A stretch of DNA of 64,000 nucleotides from Luscinia megarhynchos (Eukaryota; Chordata; Aves; Passeriformes; Turdidae), in assembly GCA_034336665.1 (NCBI GenBank), contig JAPFBE010000003.1, positions 39,964,360 to 40,028,359 of the forward strand, in the 5' to 3' direction. This document shows positions 1 through 13,400 of the stretch, in pieces. Made by a program: the position numbers and the translations under genes. Numbering within the stretch: the first letter of the stretch is position 1; every line of letters begins with the position of its first letter. The notes under the pieces were generated by a model that had not been told where the DNA came from, searched no databases, and was given only the letters and a program-made list of their open reading frames with translations.

Positions 1-149
1 TTACAAGGAGATACTGGGATTCTGCTATACCCATAACTTTTATAGGAATGGCTGAAAGTGGGTATCAAGGTCTTTTATAGTCGGGCAATAAAAAAACCAG
101 AACTATGGGAGAAAATCTTCCACTGCAGCTGAAAAATGTATCTGAAGTC

Positions 150-167
150 GGGGGGTGGGGGGGTGGG
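150..167 (+). other. G-run cluster, potential G-quadruplex
   Basis: Runs of six, seven and three G separated by single T residues lie on the plus strand. The seven-G run can supply two tracts, so four G3 tracts with very short loops are possible. This is seen directly in the sequence; whether it folds in the cell is not known. Confidence 0.5.
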
Positions 168-3100
168 AAAACAAACCTTTTAAAAACAGAATTAAAAAAT
201 GGCTATTTTATTCTTAGGGATTTATATATCCTTTTATCAAAAAGAGAAGGAAGAAACCTTCTCAATTTTCATACTCTCCTTGTTCAGGTACATCCTTATG
301 ATTCAGATTCATCTTCCTACAATAGACTCCTTCCTGGTATTCAACATCAGGTTGATCAAGTATTGTTTACATCCTGGCTTTGCTGTGCATTACTCTGAGC
401 TTAGGTCCCAGCTATCTATCTGTTGGCTTCAATCTGCCCCTTCACACCCTTCTCAAAGCAGGAGATGGAACCTCTCTACATAAACTCAGGCAAATCCCAC
501 ATTAATAGTGGGAGCTCTGGTAGGCAGGGTGTTTTACCCCTCCTTCCATCTATAAAATATGGAATGATATGATGGCAGGTGTAACTCTTCTCTCATAACC
601 TGCTCTAAGGCTTTCCAGTTGGGATCACCTTACTCACTGGGGCAGAGTATCTCCTGCAGAGGCAGTTTGCTCCCTGGCTGAAGGAAAAGAATATGCCAGA
701 CACAAAATAAAGGCCAGTCTATATGCCAGATATTCATCCATTTAGATAACACAGGAGGGAAAAGAGCCCAAATAAACCAAAAACATTTAGCTGCAGTGGT
801 GCAAGATTCTGTGCACACAATCCCTAACCTTGATAAAGTCAACAAAGAAGGAGAGAAGCAGTCACTTGCACTGAAAATATCCATTAGCTAGGACTCTCTC
901 TACTGTTTTCTACAGTTATTTTCAACTAATTTACTTAGGAACCATAATCACCCATCTTGTCATGGCTGACATTAATTAACTACAACATTTACAGAATTAC
1001 AGCAGTCAGCCAAGTATCTCAGTTTTGACAAGCAATGCAGCTAAGGTAAAGCCAACTCATGCAAGCCACTGGATTTCCCTCAGAAAAAAGTCAAAGGCTG
1101 TGAAATAATCTTCAGGAAGATCCACAAATGAATACAACCCCCAGCATAAGGAGCAAAGCCTGCATCACTGACACTGCCCTCAGCTGCAGAAAACTTCATC
1201 ATTAAGGAAAACCAAGGCACTGAGAGCCTTAATTTCCCTCCAAGAAAAGGAACATGGGAGAGTGAGATTGACACAAGCAGCTTAGCATAGTATGGGTAAT
1301 TAGGTCTTGGCATACTCTAGGGTGCTGTAATTCAGATGCCATAACTTTGAAACACTGGAACTTCAGCAGAGGAAAAGACAATTCAGTTTGTACAGTGCTT
1401 TATTTTTAAATTGCTGTCATGCAATTATTAGTTTACTCTAGAATTAAATTTTTATGATTATAGTTTCTGGCTTCTCAGTCTTCACTCTCTTTTAATATAT
1501 ATATGTGGTCTCTGTTTTCCTGTTAGCTACATCAGTTTTTAAGAAAATGACATTGTTATTCTATATGCTTTGGTTTCTTTCTAACATGACAGGGGTTTTT
1601 TTTGTTTCTTCTTCAATAGATTTGATGAATGGTGGCTTTATAATGCCTCTCTCAATAACTGATCACATTAATAGAATTCCCCACTCCTCCTAAGGTAATT
1701 TGTACACCCGATTATGTTGTTTTTTCAACTCTGGCTTTGTCATTGTTGTGAACTTGCTTGTTGGGTACAAAACCAAAGCCCTTTTTGTCTTTCTGTAGGG
1801 GTATGGCTATACAAACAGATAATATGAGGCAATGTGTTCCAAGACTACAGAGCTTTGAATATGTCACCCTAAAATTTAAGAGCCATCTTACCTCGTGGCA
1901 TCTTTGGACCCCTTCACCTCGAACCCCTTTACTTACTTGGGCTGAAAGAAGCTTCACTTCCTATTAGCTGTGATCCACTTCATAACAAATCAGAATTAAT
2001 GCAGGCTAACGAAGCCAGAAAAAATCAGAAATTAATTTCCAGCATCCCAACACAGCCTTTAGGGAACTTATTTGGCTTGGTCTCCAGGTCTGCTACAAGC
2101 TGCTAAGACTTCAGTGGACAAAATGTTGTGACCGTAACTAAAAGGAAACACTGAAAGAACTCAAATACTCTGATGTGATTTAGGTTTAAACAAGGACATA
2201 GACATTAGGAAAGGATTTGATTTGTGGTAAACATGAAAAGAAATAAAACTAAGTGTATGTGTTGCTATTTCACGACCCACTGTGCAAACATTGCTGTAGG
2301 CACGGTGGGTTTTATTGCTCATTAGTAAATAATCAAGTTAAAAATAAGATGGTTGGGAAACTGCTGATTGATGAGGAATAAAATAACATGACATAAACAT
2401 CTGTCTCCCAGTCTAATATGTCTTAGTAGAGGAAGACATTGCTAAGGCAGTGGAATGCTCAATGCCCTGATGAGATAGTGATTACATTGGGAACAGAGTA
2501 ATGCAACTACAGCTGCCATTCCCTTCCCCACATGGGGAACATCACAGAAATGTGGGTCTGGATTGTTTACTTCCAGAGTGTATTTAATCCCCTAAGACTT
2601 CCACAGGGCACAAACTTTCCTTCTACATAAAACTCTGCTCCCAAGCAACAAAGCTCTCAGACTCTTGCTTGCAGCCTGAATCCCTCCTTTACTGGAAAAC
2701 ACTTTCCCAGCTACAGACACTGACAGCTGACATGGCCTCTCACCTCGGGCATGTCAAACCTACTTTGTCAAAAACAAAGATAGATGGGTCCAACAAAGAG
2801 GCTTTTAAAGCTTAAAGCATTTAAGAAAAAGTTCCCACACAGGTATCCCTACTTCATTAAAACACTTTCCTGGCAGAGAGAGAGCAGCACATAGACACTC
2901 CCACTAAGTCAACTTCTTCAGTGGTTTCCTCTATTAGATTTCACACCTACAGAACTAAAATCACTAAAAATTTTACTAGTGAACACAATAATTCTTTCAA
3001 TTTCTACTGAACTCAATTTCAGTCCTCTAAAGAAGACAGAAATACAATTTCTCCTGAGTGCCACCCACACCCTGCTCCTTTTGGCTGCCTTCACACTGAG

Positions 3101-4049
3101 AAGAAAGGATGCATTTGCAATGACCATCTCTCTATATTTTAAAATCCATAAAGATCATACACAAATAAAAAATAGACTCGTTTCCCAATTAAACATTTAA
3201 ATAGCAAGCAAGCATCTAGCACTGCCAAACAGCCTGTCCTCAGAGGTCAAACAGCCTTTTGGGTTTTCCACACTTGAATAAATAAATATGAATAAAATTG
3301 CAAAGCTGAATAAATATATGCCATAAGAGACGCAAATAATTTTCAAGATGTCAGCATTTATCTCAGATTATAATACACCTAATTTAGAATTTAATAGGCT
3401 GACTTCAGCCTGTTTCAGAGTTATGAACAAAAAGATAGAGATTTTGAATTTAAAGAATCTACCTGCTTTCCCTGGCCACATCACTAAATATTAAACTCTT
3501 TATTTACATACAAGTTAGATAAAAAATACTAGTTATTATAGAATATATTAAAACGTGCTGAATCCCTGGTAAAAAGAAGATAAAACTTGACATAAACTTG
3601 GCTCAAAAAGAACCACCATTGATTTTTATTTTATATTTTGGTTAAAGAATCAGTAAGGGAATGAAACAGAACTAGCATTTTTAGAATACAGAGTGTAACA
3701 TCATATCACACAATACTCCACCTGAGAAACAAATGCACACATGGCAAAAATTTTCTGAAAATAATGCAAATTAAGATTGCTGACAGATAATAAGTGAAAG
3801 CAGTATGAAACTAGGATAGATAAGGAAAAGTGTAGAATGCTACCTATGTCTTGGATTTATGTAACATCCTCATCAACAATTTAAAAATAATAAACTATGC
3901 ACTAAGCTTTAAATTGATACATTAAACAGGGAGCAGGAAGCAGTTGGATCAGGAACAAGGAAAAGAATGGGCAGAAAACACTACCTAGGCAGAACACAAG
4001 AGATAAACATCTGTGACAAATATGCACGACTGGTATACCAAGGGAGACA

Positions 4050-4420
4050 CAGACCACAAAACCAGGAGTGAAAGTGGAGACAGGCAGAGAACAGCAGGCT
4101 AAGATTCATCTGCTGTGCAACGCAGCTGTGGCAAAGGCACAGCAAGGCTGCCAGTTCGCACAGACGGAGCCAACACTCAAGTCTGCAGCCAAGCCCATGT
4201 CTGGTGGAGCAGCCCCACAAATGGCTGCACCTTCCTCCCCCTGTGTGCCTGCCTGCTGTGAGCACCACCAACACCAACATTCCACAGGGGCTCAACACAC
4301 ACACTGAGCCCGAGGTGCACGCACTGACAGCTCTGCATCACTCCTGGTGCGCGCATCAGAGCTGGGGCTGTTCCAGGGGGGTTAAAGGACAGTGTCCCCT
4401 CAGGAGCCTTTGTACCACGT
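4050..4420. other. Isolated GC-rich patch, unidentified
   Basis: This stretch is clearly richer in G and C than the AT-rich DNA on either side and contains several CpG pairs, including a GTGCGCGCA run near 4348. Overlapping open frames of about 80-110 codons occur on both strands (3981-4304 minus, 4068-4307 plus, 4204-4533 plus), which is what GC-rich non-coding DNA gives. No family is recognised. It could be an old mobile-element remnant, a non-coding RNA exon or a regulatory CpG cluster; I cannot choose between them. Confidence 0.35.
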
Positions 4421-7400
4421 TTCTAGTGGAGATGTCCAGCCAAGGAGATGAAGCCATACCTAACCTAAAGCAATTCTCCCAAAAGATGCATATTGAAAGT
4501 TGGATGAGCAATATGGAATGTAATCAGAGCTGATGAAAACACCTCCAATTATGAAATTTAAATTACTTAGGAATATTTGCTGGGAAGTAATGCTGCATAG
4601 AGAAAGGAATTGAAGAGATGATTTGAAAAGTTTCTTTTTCAGTTTTCATCAGTCAATAGGCAAAACATTTCTCAAGCTGACTGGGACCTCTGCTGCAGCC
4701 AAGAACATCTGGAGGAATTACATAAATCCCTTGCAACTCTGCTGTAGAAAATTAAACTAGAAGATCCCAATAATTGCAAATGATAAAATACTCAGGCAGC
4801 TAAAATTTAGAGTGTGTTTTTATCAAAGAGTTGCTAGCTATACTTTGTACAAGCTGAGACTTAAAATGGAGTCTATTCACCAATACTTTGGGAAGCTGAA
4901 CCTCTTGTCATTTGAGAGAAAAACCACAAAAGGTTTTCAAGAGCCACATAAGGGAAATTCCTCCTACTCCTACTGAAATTGTAGAAGTTCTTCCCTCAAC
5001 TTTCTCACTGGTTGGTTTACTAAAATTTTAACTTTTTATATATATATGAAGAAGCTGTGCCTATATTTGCTAGAAATGTAATATTTTGGGGAGCCAAAAG
5101 GCTTAGAAGATCTTAGCCACACAAGATAAGAGTCTTGCAATGGTCACATGCTTATGTTCTAATGATTCTTTCCTTTCATGATTCACTGTTTTCACATTTT
5201 ATATTGCTGCATTTTGTTGTTATAGTTGAAGTCCTACTTTTAATACAGTATGAATTACATATCCTTTTTTCCTGTTTCACACTTTATCATGCAGACAAAA
5301 GAAATACATTTCTGTCTATTTTGAGATTATCTTCTCAAGGTCAGTATCCCAACTGCTCCTGTTGCCAGTCAGCCCAGAATGCACTTATGCACAATGTCTA
5401 GCTTTGAGCACGATAATCATCCCACTGTATCATAATTTCCATAATGAAGTCAGAGTAGAAACTCTCTCACCAGCTGCCTCAAAATTAGGAGATGTGGAAG
5501 GTCTCAAATCAACTACTAAGTTCATAAACTGATTACCACTCTCTTTAAAAGTCTGTATTTACTAAAGCAAAACTACTGAAATCTTAGGAACCCTATTGTC
5601 AGCATCCTTCCCTTTTGAGCTTGCCCTTTCCCCCAGTGAATAAAGTCAAACCACCAGAAGCTGAGCAGAGTTCTACTGCTAGTGGTGGTTTTGCATATGC
5701 TCTGTATTAATAGAGTGAGTTGCCCCAAATAATTAGCCATCTATATTCATGGGCTAAATGAAATTGTTTTCATTGAGCAGTTGATGGCAGCACAGTTGAA
5801 GAACAGGTCAGTTCTTGTATTTAGGACTAAATCTTTGCTTTCTGTTGCAGATGAAGGGTATTCTATGGGTTCAATAGTATTCCACCCAGACACTTTTCTC
5901 CTTTCACCAATGCTTCAGTCTTCTCTGTAACTGGGATTTTAACTAGAGCCACTAGCTTGGAGCATGGCCCATGGTGACACACAAGAGTACAATGAGAATT
6001 GATTTAGGGAGCACTAGCCATTAGTAGGGCAAAATGCAAATAGCAGGTACTTTTGGAACCTATATTAGATGCCTTTCATATCTTAAATGGCATCTTGAAG
6101 CCAGGCTATTGCATCATGACTATGTTATCAACAAGGAATTCAGCAGTTGGTCCCTCCCAGCTAGAAGGTTCAATGTCCATTCATAGATCCATTGGAGTTC
6201 AGTGAGGTGTTCAGTACACAGTGAAGTAGCAAAATAAAAATGAGCATGTACATGAAAGTAATAAAGAAATGAAACAGCACTGTATCATCAGGTGCTAAGT
6301 ACAGTCTTTCATTAATACTTTTTTTAAGGTGTTTATTTCAATTTTTATCTCTGCAATACACATTTTCCCCCTTTTCAATGACTCCACTGTGACACATGTG
6401 GAACAGCTCCTACTGTGAAAGGAGTTCAAGAGTTACCTTTCCTTTACTCTGAATGTTCATTTCATGAAATAGCCTTGAAACCAACTGGAGAGACCAACCA
6501 AAGGGAGAACAAGAACAGATATCTAATTTCCAGCACTCAGAGATACAGTTATCAGATGTCAGAGTCTTGCAGCCTTGATTCAGAGGCACTTCATCTGAAT
6601 GTATTCATGAATACAAGCACCACTTGGTCCTAAAGATTTCCCTGGTCTGGATAAGCTCTAGGACTTGGTCTTTCTCTGGCTCCTCTGGTATATCTCTTGG
6701 AACAGGATCCCATCCTATGATTACTTTGCAAAAAAAAAGCCCATATCTTATCTTCAGGAACTTTTCTGCCCTCCCTTTCCCTCTATCCAATAATTCTGAC
6801 CAACACACTTTCCTTCTTGAAGTGAACACCTTTGTCTCTCTTGACTGAAAGTATAACATCTGGAGTGTCCTATAAAGTTCATTGCACACAAAGACCTGGT
6901 GCAGAAAGCTGCAATATATATCACTATTTCCCACTTCCCTGGCTGCCTGGGAGGATTTTACTGACAGATGTGAGCTCCTTCTGTATCTCCAAGGCAGGTG
7001 GGGATTGCTCCCACCTTCTGGCCAGGACAACACTCTCCTCCTTATCCCTTTTACACAGGAAGACCTGCCCCTGTTTGATTCTCTCTTGCTCAGATCTTCT
7101 GCTCATTCTCTGCAAGTCTGAAGCATTCATATTCCCAGACATGATTCTCTCGTTCTGCGACTAGATACTTACACTGCTCCCAAACCCCTACTTTGTGCAT
7201 CCTAACATGCTTGCTGCTAATTCATCATTAAGATCTTCATGCTGAACATCTCCTCAGCATTCCCCATCTACCAATACATGTGGTAGAAGTGGCAGGGAAT
7301 CCACACAGACCAAGGCATTCTGTGAAAAAGTCGTTTCCCAGAATCTGAGACTTTTGTACAGCTTTTGCATTGTTCAATGGTCATGCCTGTAAATACATAA

Positions 7401-10400
7401 AGGGTGCAAGATGGTACAAAATAATATCTCTGGCATTACTTCAAGAAATACCAAAGCCTCCTCTGTTCCCTCAGCCCACAGAAACACTGTGTTCTATTTC
7501 CACATCACAGTTTTTTCTACATCTCTGGAGACAAGATAGCCCTTTTTTTTTACTTTCAAGGTTTCAGCATCATACACATATTATTACAGAAATTAAACAT
7601 TTGTTGAGTAGCTTCACATAAGTTTAGAAAACAAGAAAATAAAGTAATTACACTTACCCCACGGAAATTAAGAGTAGAATAGTTTTCAGCCTTGGCACTG
7701 AAGTTTTAAACAAAACGAAGTACAAGTAAGTCCTCCAGCAATGACTGTGCCTGCCAGGTAGGCAGGGAACATACCTTTTCATTCTGCATCTGACACACTT
7801 CACTCTCATTTATGGTTTCCCATTTGATATTTAGATAACTTTATAACATTATTCATTATTAAGACTGGATTCAAATCAGTAACCTTCAGGAGGGAAGTTA
7901 CATATCCCATTTGTTACTCAGTTCTCCAGATAAGTGCTTCTGCCTCAAACTCATGCATCGGCTTTGATGACAGGGAAGCAGTGCTCATTGAAGTGTTGCT
8001 AATGCATTCCTGAGTCTGGCTAATTACACACAATCAACTGATTCTCAAACATCAGGATGCCAAATATTGCCTTAAATCACTACCACTTGATGGGAAATTT
8101 TCTATTGCTTGAAGAGATGAAAACAGTTGAGTTAGTAATGAAAAGCAGATTCAACATTTTGAGACCAATCTCCTAATAAAAATGAAAGCCCTTAACCCTC
8201 CTCCTATTGTACAGAAAAACCTTTAAAAAAATCCCACACAAAGTATTTATATGTGTTCAGTAAGAGTATTGTTAAAACTCTCACCTGACTAAATTGGTAT
8301 GACAACAGACTGCCTGGAAAAAAACCATGATTCCACATGAAATTCCACATGCACCATAGGATTGAATCAGCCTTCTGCAAATAATCCATCAGGACCATAA
8401 TCTAAAAGCAGCTACTACCTTCACTCTGGATCAACTAATTTCACTTTTATCTAGACTTCTCTGTTTGATATTTGAATTAGCTAAAATATTGCTGGTCAAG
8501 GCAGCCTGAAACATGAGGATAACTAACAGAGGAATCCAGTTGTGGAAGACTGTTTTTGTATTTGTAAATCCTTGCAGAGGTGCAATGGCAACAGAAATAG
8601 CAAGATGACAAGGCCAAAGAAAACAGCAGCTAATAAAATAGACCAAGATGAAACTATTGATACAATAAATCCTACAACAGACTGTACCATCAACACAGCT
8701 TTGTTTCCCAGGCTAAAAGCAAAATTTAATTAGGTGCTGCAAATCTAGGTAACTAGCACTTGACCTATATCTGTCAGTGTGGTCTAATGCTGAAAAACAT
8801 GGGAAGCATTCCTGTGCATGGAGTGGGGCATGCCAGGGTTTGATCACCTCCCTGCAGGCACACACCTGCCTGTGCCCTGTCACCCAAGACACATCAGTGC
8901 CACCAGGCTCTTGGCTGTGCTCCTCATCAAGGGGTTTGGGTGTCTATAGTGGGACTTCTGAGTAGGTCAGCTACCTATGCCTGAGTCAGGTCTTCAAAAA
9001 ACTCATCTCTTCGTGTTTTATGCTGTTAACACAAAATACACTCAGCATTGTACCCCAGAATTTTTTTGGGGTGAATAACCTGACCAGTGTCCTTCAGAGT
9101 TATGACTGTTCACTTATTTGTAATCTTGTAATCAACCTTTAATAAGGCATTATTTTGAAACGCTTCATTTTATAACAAAAAAAAGGAGGGTGGACAAAGA
9201 GCCCCTAAACCCAAACAAGCCAATTCTCCATTGGACATCCTTAGACTAAAATCAAGATTGCACCATTTATGTGTTAAAAAAAATAACATTTTTGTAAGAC
9301 TACTGGAGAGGATGAAGGAGAATGGCTCAAAACAGACAATTAAACCTGAAAAGGGTCAGAATTCAAGATACAGCCTGAACTGAAGCACATGAGTTCCTCA
9401 GTTTAAGGCATTGCTTTTCACTGTGGATCTCCTGTGTGTGTAACTCTCTCAGCACATTAAACAGAAGTCAGGCACCATGATCACAAGTATGGATCTAGGG
9501 AAACACAGTACTCCCAAGAACAAAGGCTTTATAGCTAGAATGCAAACGCACATCATCACCATCATCGTCCATACCTGTGCAGGGCTTCCAAATATTTTTC
9601 CTGACTCTCCTGAAATTAAACAAAAAGCAGCACTGTCTACCATTCCTATATGAAGCAGAGATGCCCCCTTGGAAAACAGGCATCTATGTATTGACAAGCT
9701 GTCATCTCTGATGAAGTCAGGAGTAAAGTGCTCTTAAATCAACCTTGGAAGATAAAACTTTTAATGTTAGCTTTGCATTGCTGTAACTGGAAATGGATCT
9801 GCATTTTAAAGGCAAAATCCTTCTACTCCTTTGTTCCCTTTTTTAATTTTGCCTTCCCTTTTCCTTTCCCTTTTCTCCAAACTAACATTTGGAACACTTG
9901 AAAATGCTAATTGAGTTTCACTTCATTCAGACAGGAAATAATGACCTCAAGATAATAAGACAAGTTAATAGTCCCCTGCAGGTAAATTAACACAAGACCA
10001 AATGCTTGAAGACCTTGAGGATCACAACTGTTAAACTTAAGTATGCATTCAAAGCAACTCTGAGCACCTAACAAAGCAGGTCACAGATCATCAATCAGAG
10101 CTGTTGAAAAAACCCTCTTCAAGGAAACAAGAGAACTTAAGAACACATGAAGGTAATTTCTTTTCAACATCTACTGTAACACAGCCAACTGAAAGATGCT
10201 TTCAAGTAAATATATAAAAAAATCACAACGTGCATGCTCGAAGTGTAGGGAAAGGTATGCTCAATGAAGTCATTAACTCATCCCCAAAATCAAACAGATA
10301 TATTTCAGTAAACCATCCATCAGGAACAGATACATTTCCATTGCAATAACATCACATTTTCTTTTTGTAATCACTTCATAGGGTTCAAAATACGAATTTG

Positions 10401-13400
10401 ATTACAGTATATCCATGAAGATGAAATGCTTACAGAAATCATAATGCTGCTTTAAGTCACAAAACAAACATTTCACAGCCCATAAAATGAAAAGTGGTAT
10501 AAAAGTGCCCAAAGCACAATAGTCACTCCACAAATCACCTTCATGTCAGAAAAGACAAAAATATCTAACCGAAAAACACTCATAGAAAAATATCCTCTCT
10601 CTTTAGAATACAGCTGTTGACAAATAAATGTGTAATTTTGACAACCTACTGAAGTTTAAATTCATAATCCTCTACTAAAAAATAGCACCAATGTGTTTTA
10701 AAAGTTAAAATATGTTGCTGGATCATGTGGAAATTAAAAAATCTAATAACAGTGGTTAAAAAACATAAATTATTATGAGAAATCCAGAATCCATGTGTTC
10801 ATTACAGTTTCAAAGACATCACTGCATCTTATAATACTTAGGATGCTAAATTATCTTAGTGTTTAGAAAGGAGAGAAGCTGTTATTTACAATCTTCTATT
10901 TTTAATTTGAGGTTTTCCCCTCAATTACTTTTTGTTTTAGCATAACTAGCAGGTGTCAAGAGCATATTTTCTTCACTTGCACGAGTTCATCTACAGTTAA
11001 GACACCAGCTCTGAATTGAAAAACCTGAAAAGCTCATTTTCCTCTCCCAATACATGAATATAAATTATGTGGCAAGAAGGGGCACCTGGTAAATTGAAAA
11101 TCTGCAGGACCTGCACAGATATTCATGGGTGCCCAACAGTACAGCAGGCAGCAGAGACCTTTCTGATAGAATATTGTCTCCACTGAAGGACTGCTGCAAA
11201 CATAACCCTGGCACTTTATCTGCTGGGACACTGCTGAAGTCTTTGCACTGATAGCTAATTAGGCATCCAGAAAACCCAGTCCAACAGTGGCTAGAAACAA
11301 TAATGACATTTAGTAAATCTGTTGCTTCGAACTGGGAGCCTGACATTGACAGAACTACAGTAATAAAGATAAAATAAGTGCAATCACGATAAATGTGATG
11401 CAAAATTCTAGCTTTTCTTTTAAATCATTTATTTCCATTCAAACAGGAAGGGCACAAATCATGAGAGAAATAATAAGAAAACATGAAATATATCAAAAAA
11501 CATTATCTGTGTAATAAAAATTAAAGAGAATAATTTGATTGGAGCTTGCTCATGATTAAACCACTTGAATTAATGTTCTGCATAAACAGTATGCTGGGTT
11601 TGCAAAGCGAGGCCTCAAAAATTAATATGAAGATTTTCTCAATTAGAAAATACTATATATCAGTGGGTCTTCCTGTTCTTTGCTCCTTCTTCTGGAAACA
11701 AATGCAAAATAAGATTAAAAAAACTCACTTAAAACATATTTGTTTATTTTATCACTACTGTTATTACATTAGGCTGTCATTAGAGACTTTAAACCTTCTC
11801 TTTAAGCTGGTTCACCCTTCTCATTTCTGTGCAATTGCCTTAGTGGTTCACTTTTCCAATAATTTTGGGTTTTATCCTTTCTGAGAATTCAAGAAAACAC
11901 ACTTCAATGAACTTTTATACTGTTTTGTCTGTAGTGGTTCCATGCATCATAGCAGTACTTTGTTCCAAACAGCACTGATACTGCCTTGTGGTTTCTGAGC
12001 AAAGCTTTTCAACCAAAAGGCTGCACCATCCAGGTTCAGGATGGTCCCTGAGGAACCTGAAATGGCTTACAAAGAGAGACTTCATGCAACTACACACAGG
12101 TCACAGTTACAATGACTAGCCCAAAGCAAAGAGAAAAAGGTGCTCTGGAAAAGAGTTGATATTTTTCCCAATATTTTACTGCCAGTGCCCCAATCTCACA
12201 TGAAAAACAGAGCACCTGCACACATGCAAATATATTCCACACCATTAGAGCAGCACTGGTACTAGTCCATGCATCACCCCAATCTAAATAGTTTCAGTTG
12301 CTTTCTCCATAGCATCATTCTAATTTAAAAAAACCCATGATTCCCCAAAGTCCTGTGCAACATCTCATGGATCTGTTGCCCTCAAACTAAAAGAAGAGTT
12401 CAGGTTTTTATGCTGAGTTCTGTGGTGGACACCAGTTTTAGAGCCAACAGGGGAAAACGTTTCACCTGAACAAAGAATAATTCGGTAACTGGACCACAAT
12501 TAGAATCATACATCTCTTCTACTAAACTAAATGTATATATTGATTCTCTTTCAACCAGTTTAATAAAGTTAACACTTAGAGCAGGTCTCACTCACCTCAC
12601 AATGGAGGCCTCCAATTAGTCTGAGAAACCTAAACCCTTGTGTTTCCCTAGACTTTGTGGCAACACCTGAAAGCTACTTAATTCCGCCTCACTCCCTAAA
12701 AATGAATGCCAAAATGATCTGTGTAATGTTTACAGAATGTTCTGCTACCATATAAAGCACTTTCTATAGGCGCCCTTGTACAGAGATAGAGCATATTAGA
12801 AAAAATCAGTTTCATAACTTGTACACAATTCAGCTCCAGATGTGGCCTTAATTTTTTCATCCTGTGGTATCACAGTTGGAGTTGCTCTGATTTGCTGATT
12901 TATACCAAAGAAACACAGGTGCTGCAGTGTCTTGTTTAAGCAAAGAGAAGAGAAAATGGTACAGCATTTCCATATGAAGTTCTGAGGAAAGATGCATGAC
13001 TCAACCCAAACCTAATACAGGTTCATATTGTCCTTGTTTAGATGCACATATGTAATAGCCAAATTTAATAATGTCAGAGATGTGCTCACAGAATTTCAAT
13101 GCTCAGTGGGCTTAGTCGAGTTGAAAAACTCATAAATCTGTGGGAAAATATTTGACATTGTTACAACTAAGATCTTACAAGACAATGACTGAAACAAGGT
13201 AGTGAAAAAGGCAGTTAATTTTAGTATTTCCTTATGTAGTTTGTCAGTTCATCTTTCATAGTTATAAATATTCATGGGAGAGCAGAAATAAAAAAATGTT
13301 AAAAGGATTGTTTACTAAACAAAATCAATTTGCCTTCTGACTGTGAACTCTCGCCTTCTTCCTACTACCAGTAACTTTGGCTACTCACTTTTTAATTTGG

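Noticed and set aside
535..580. CATCTATAAAATATGGAATGAT, similar to the MIR core
   Set aside because: Only one block matches and the flanking MIR blocks are absent.
5830..5875. Acceptor-like TTTCTGTTGCAG followed by ATG
   Set aside because: The frame stops after eight codons and no donor follows.
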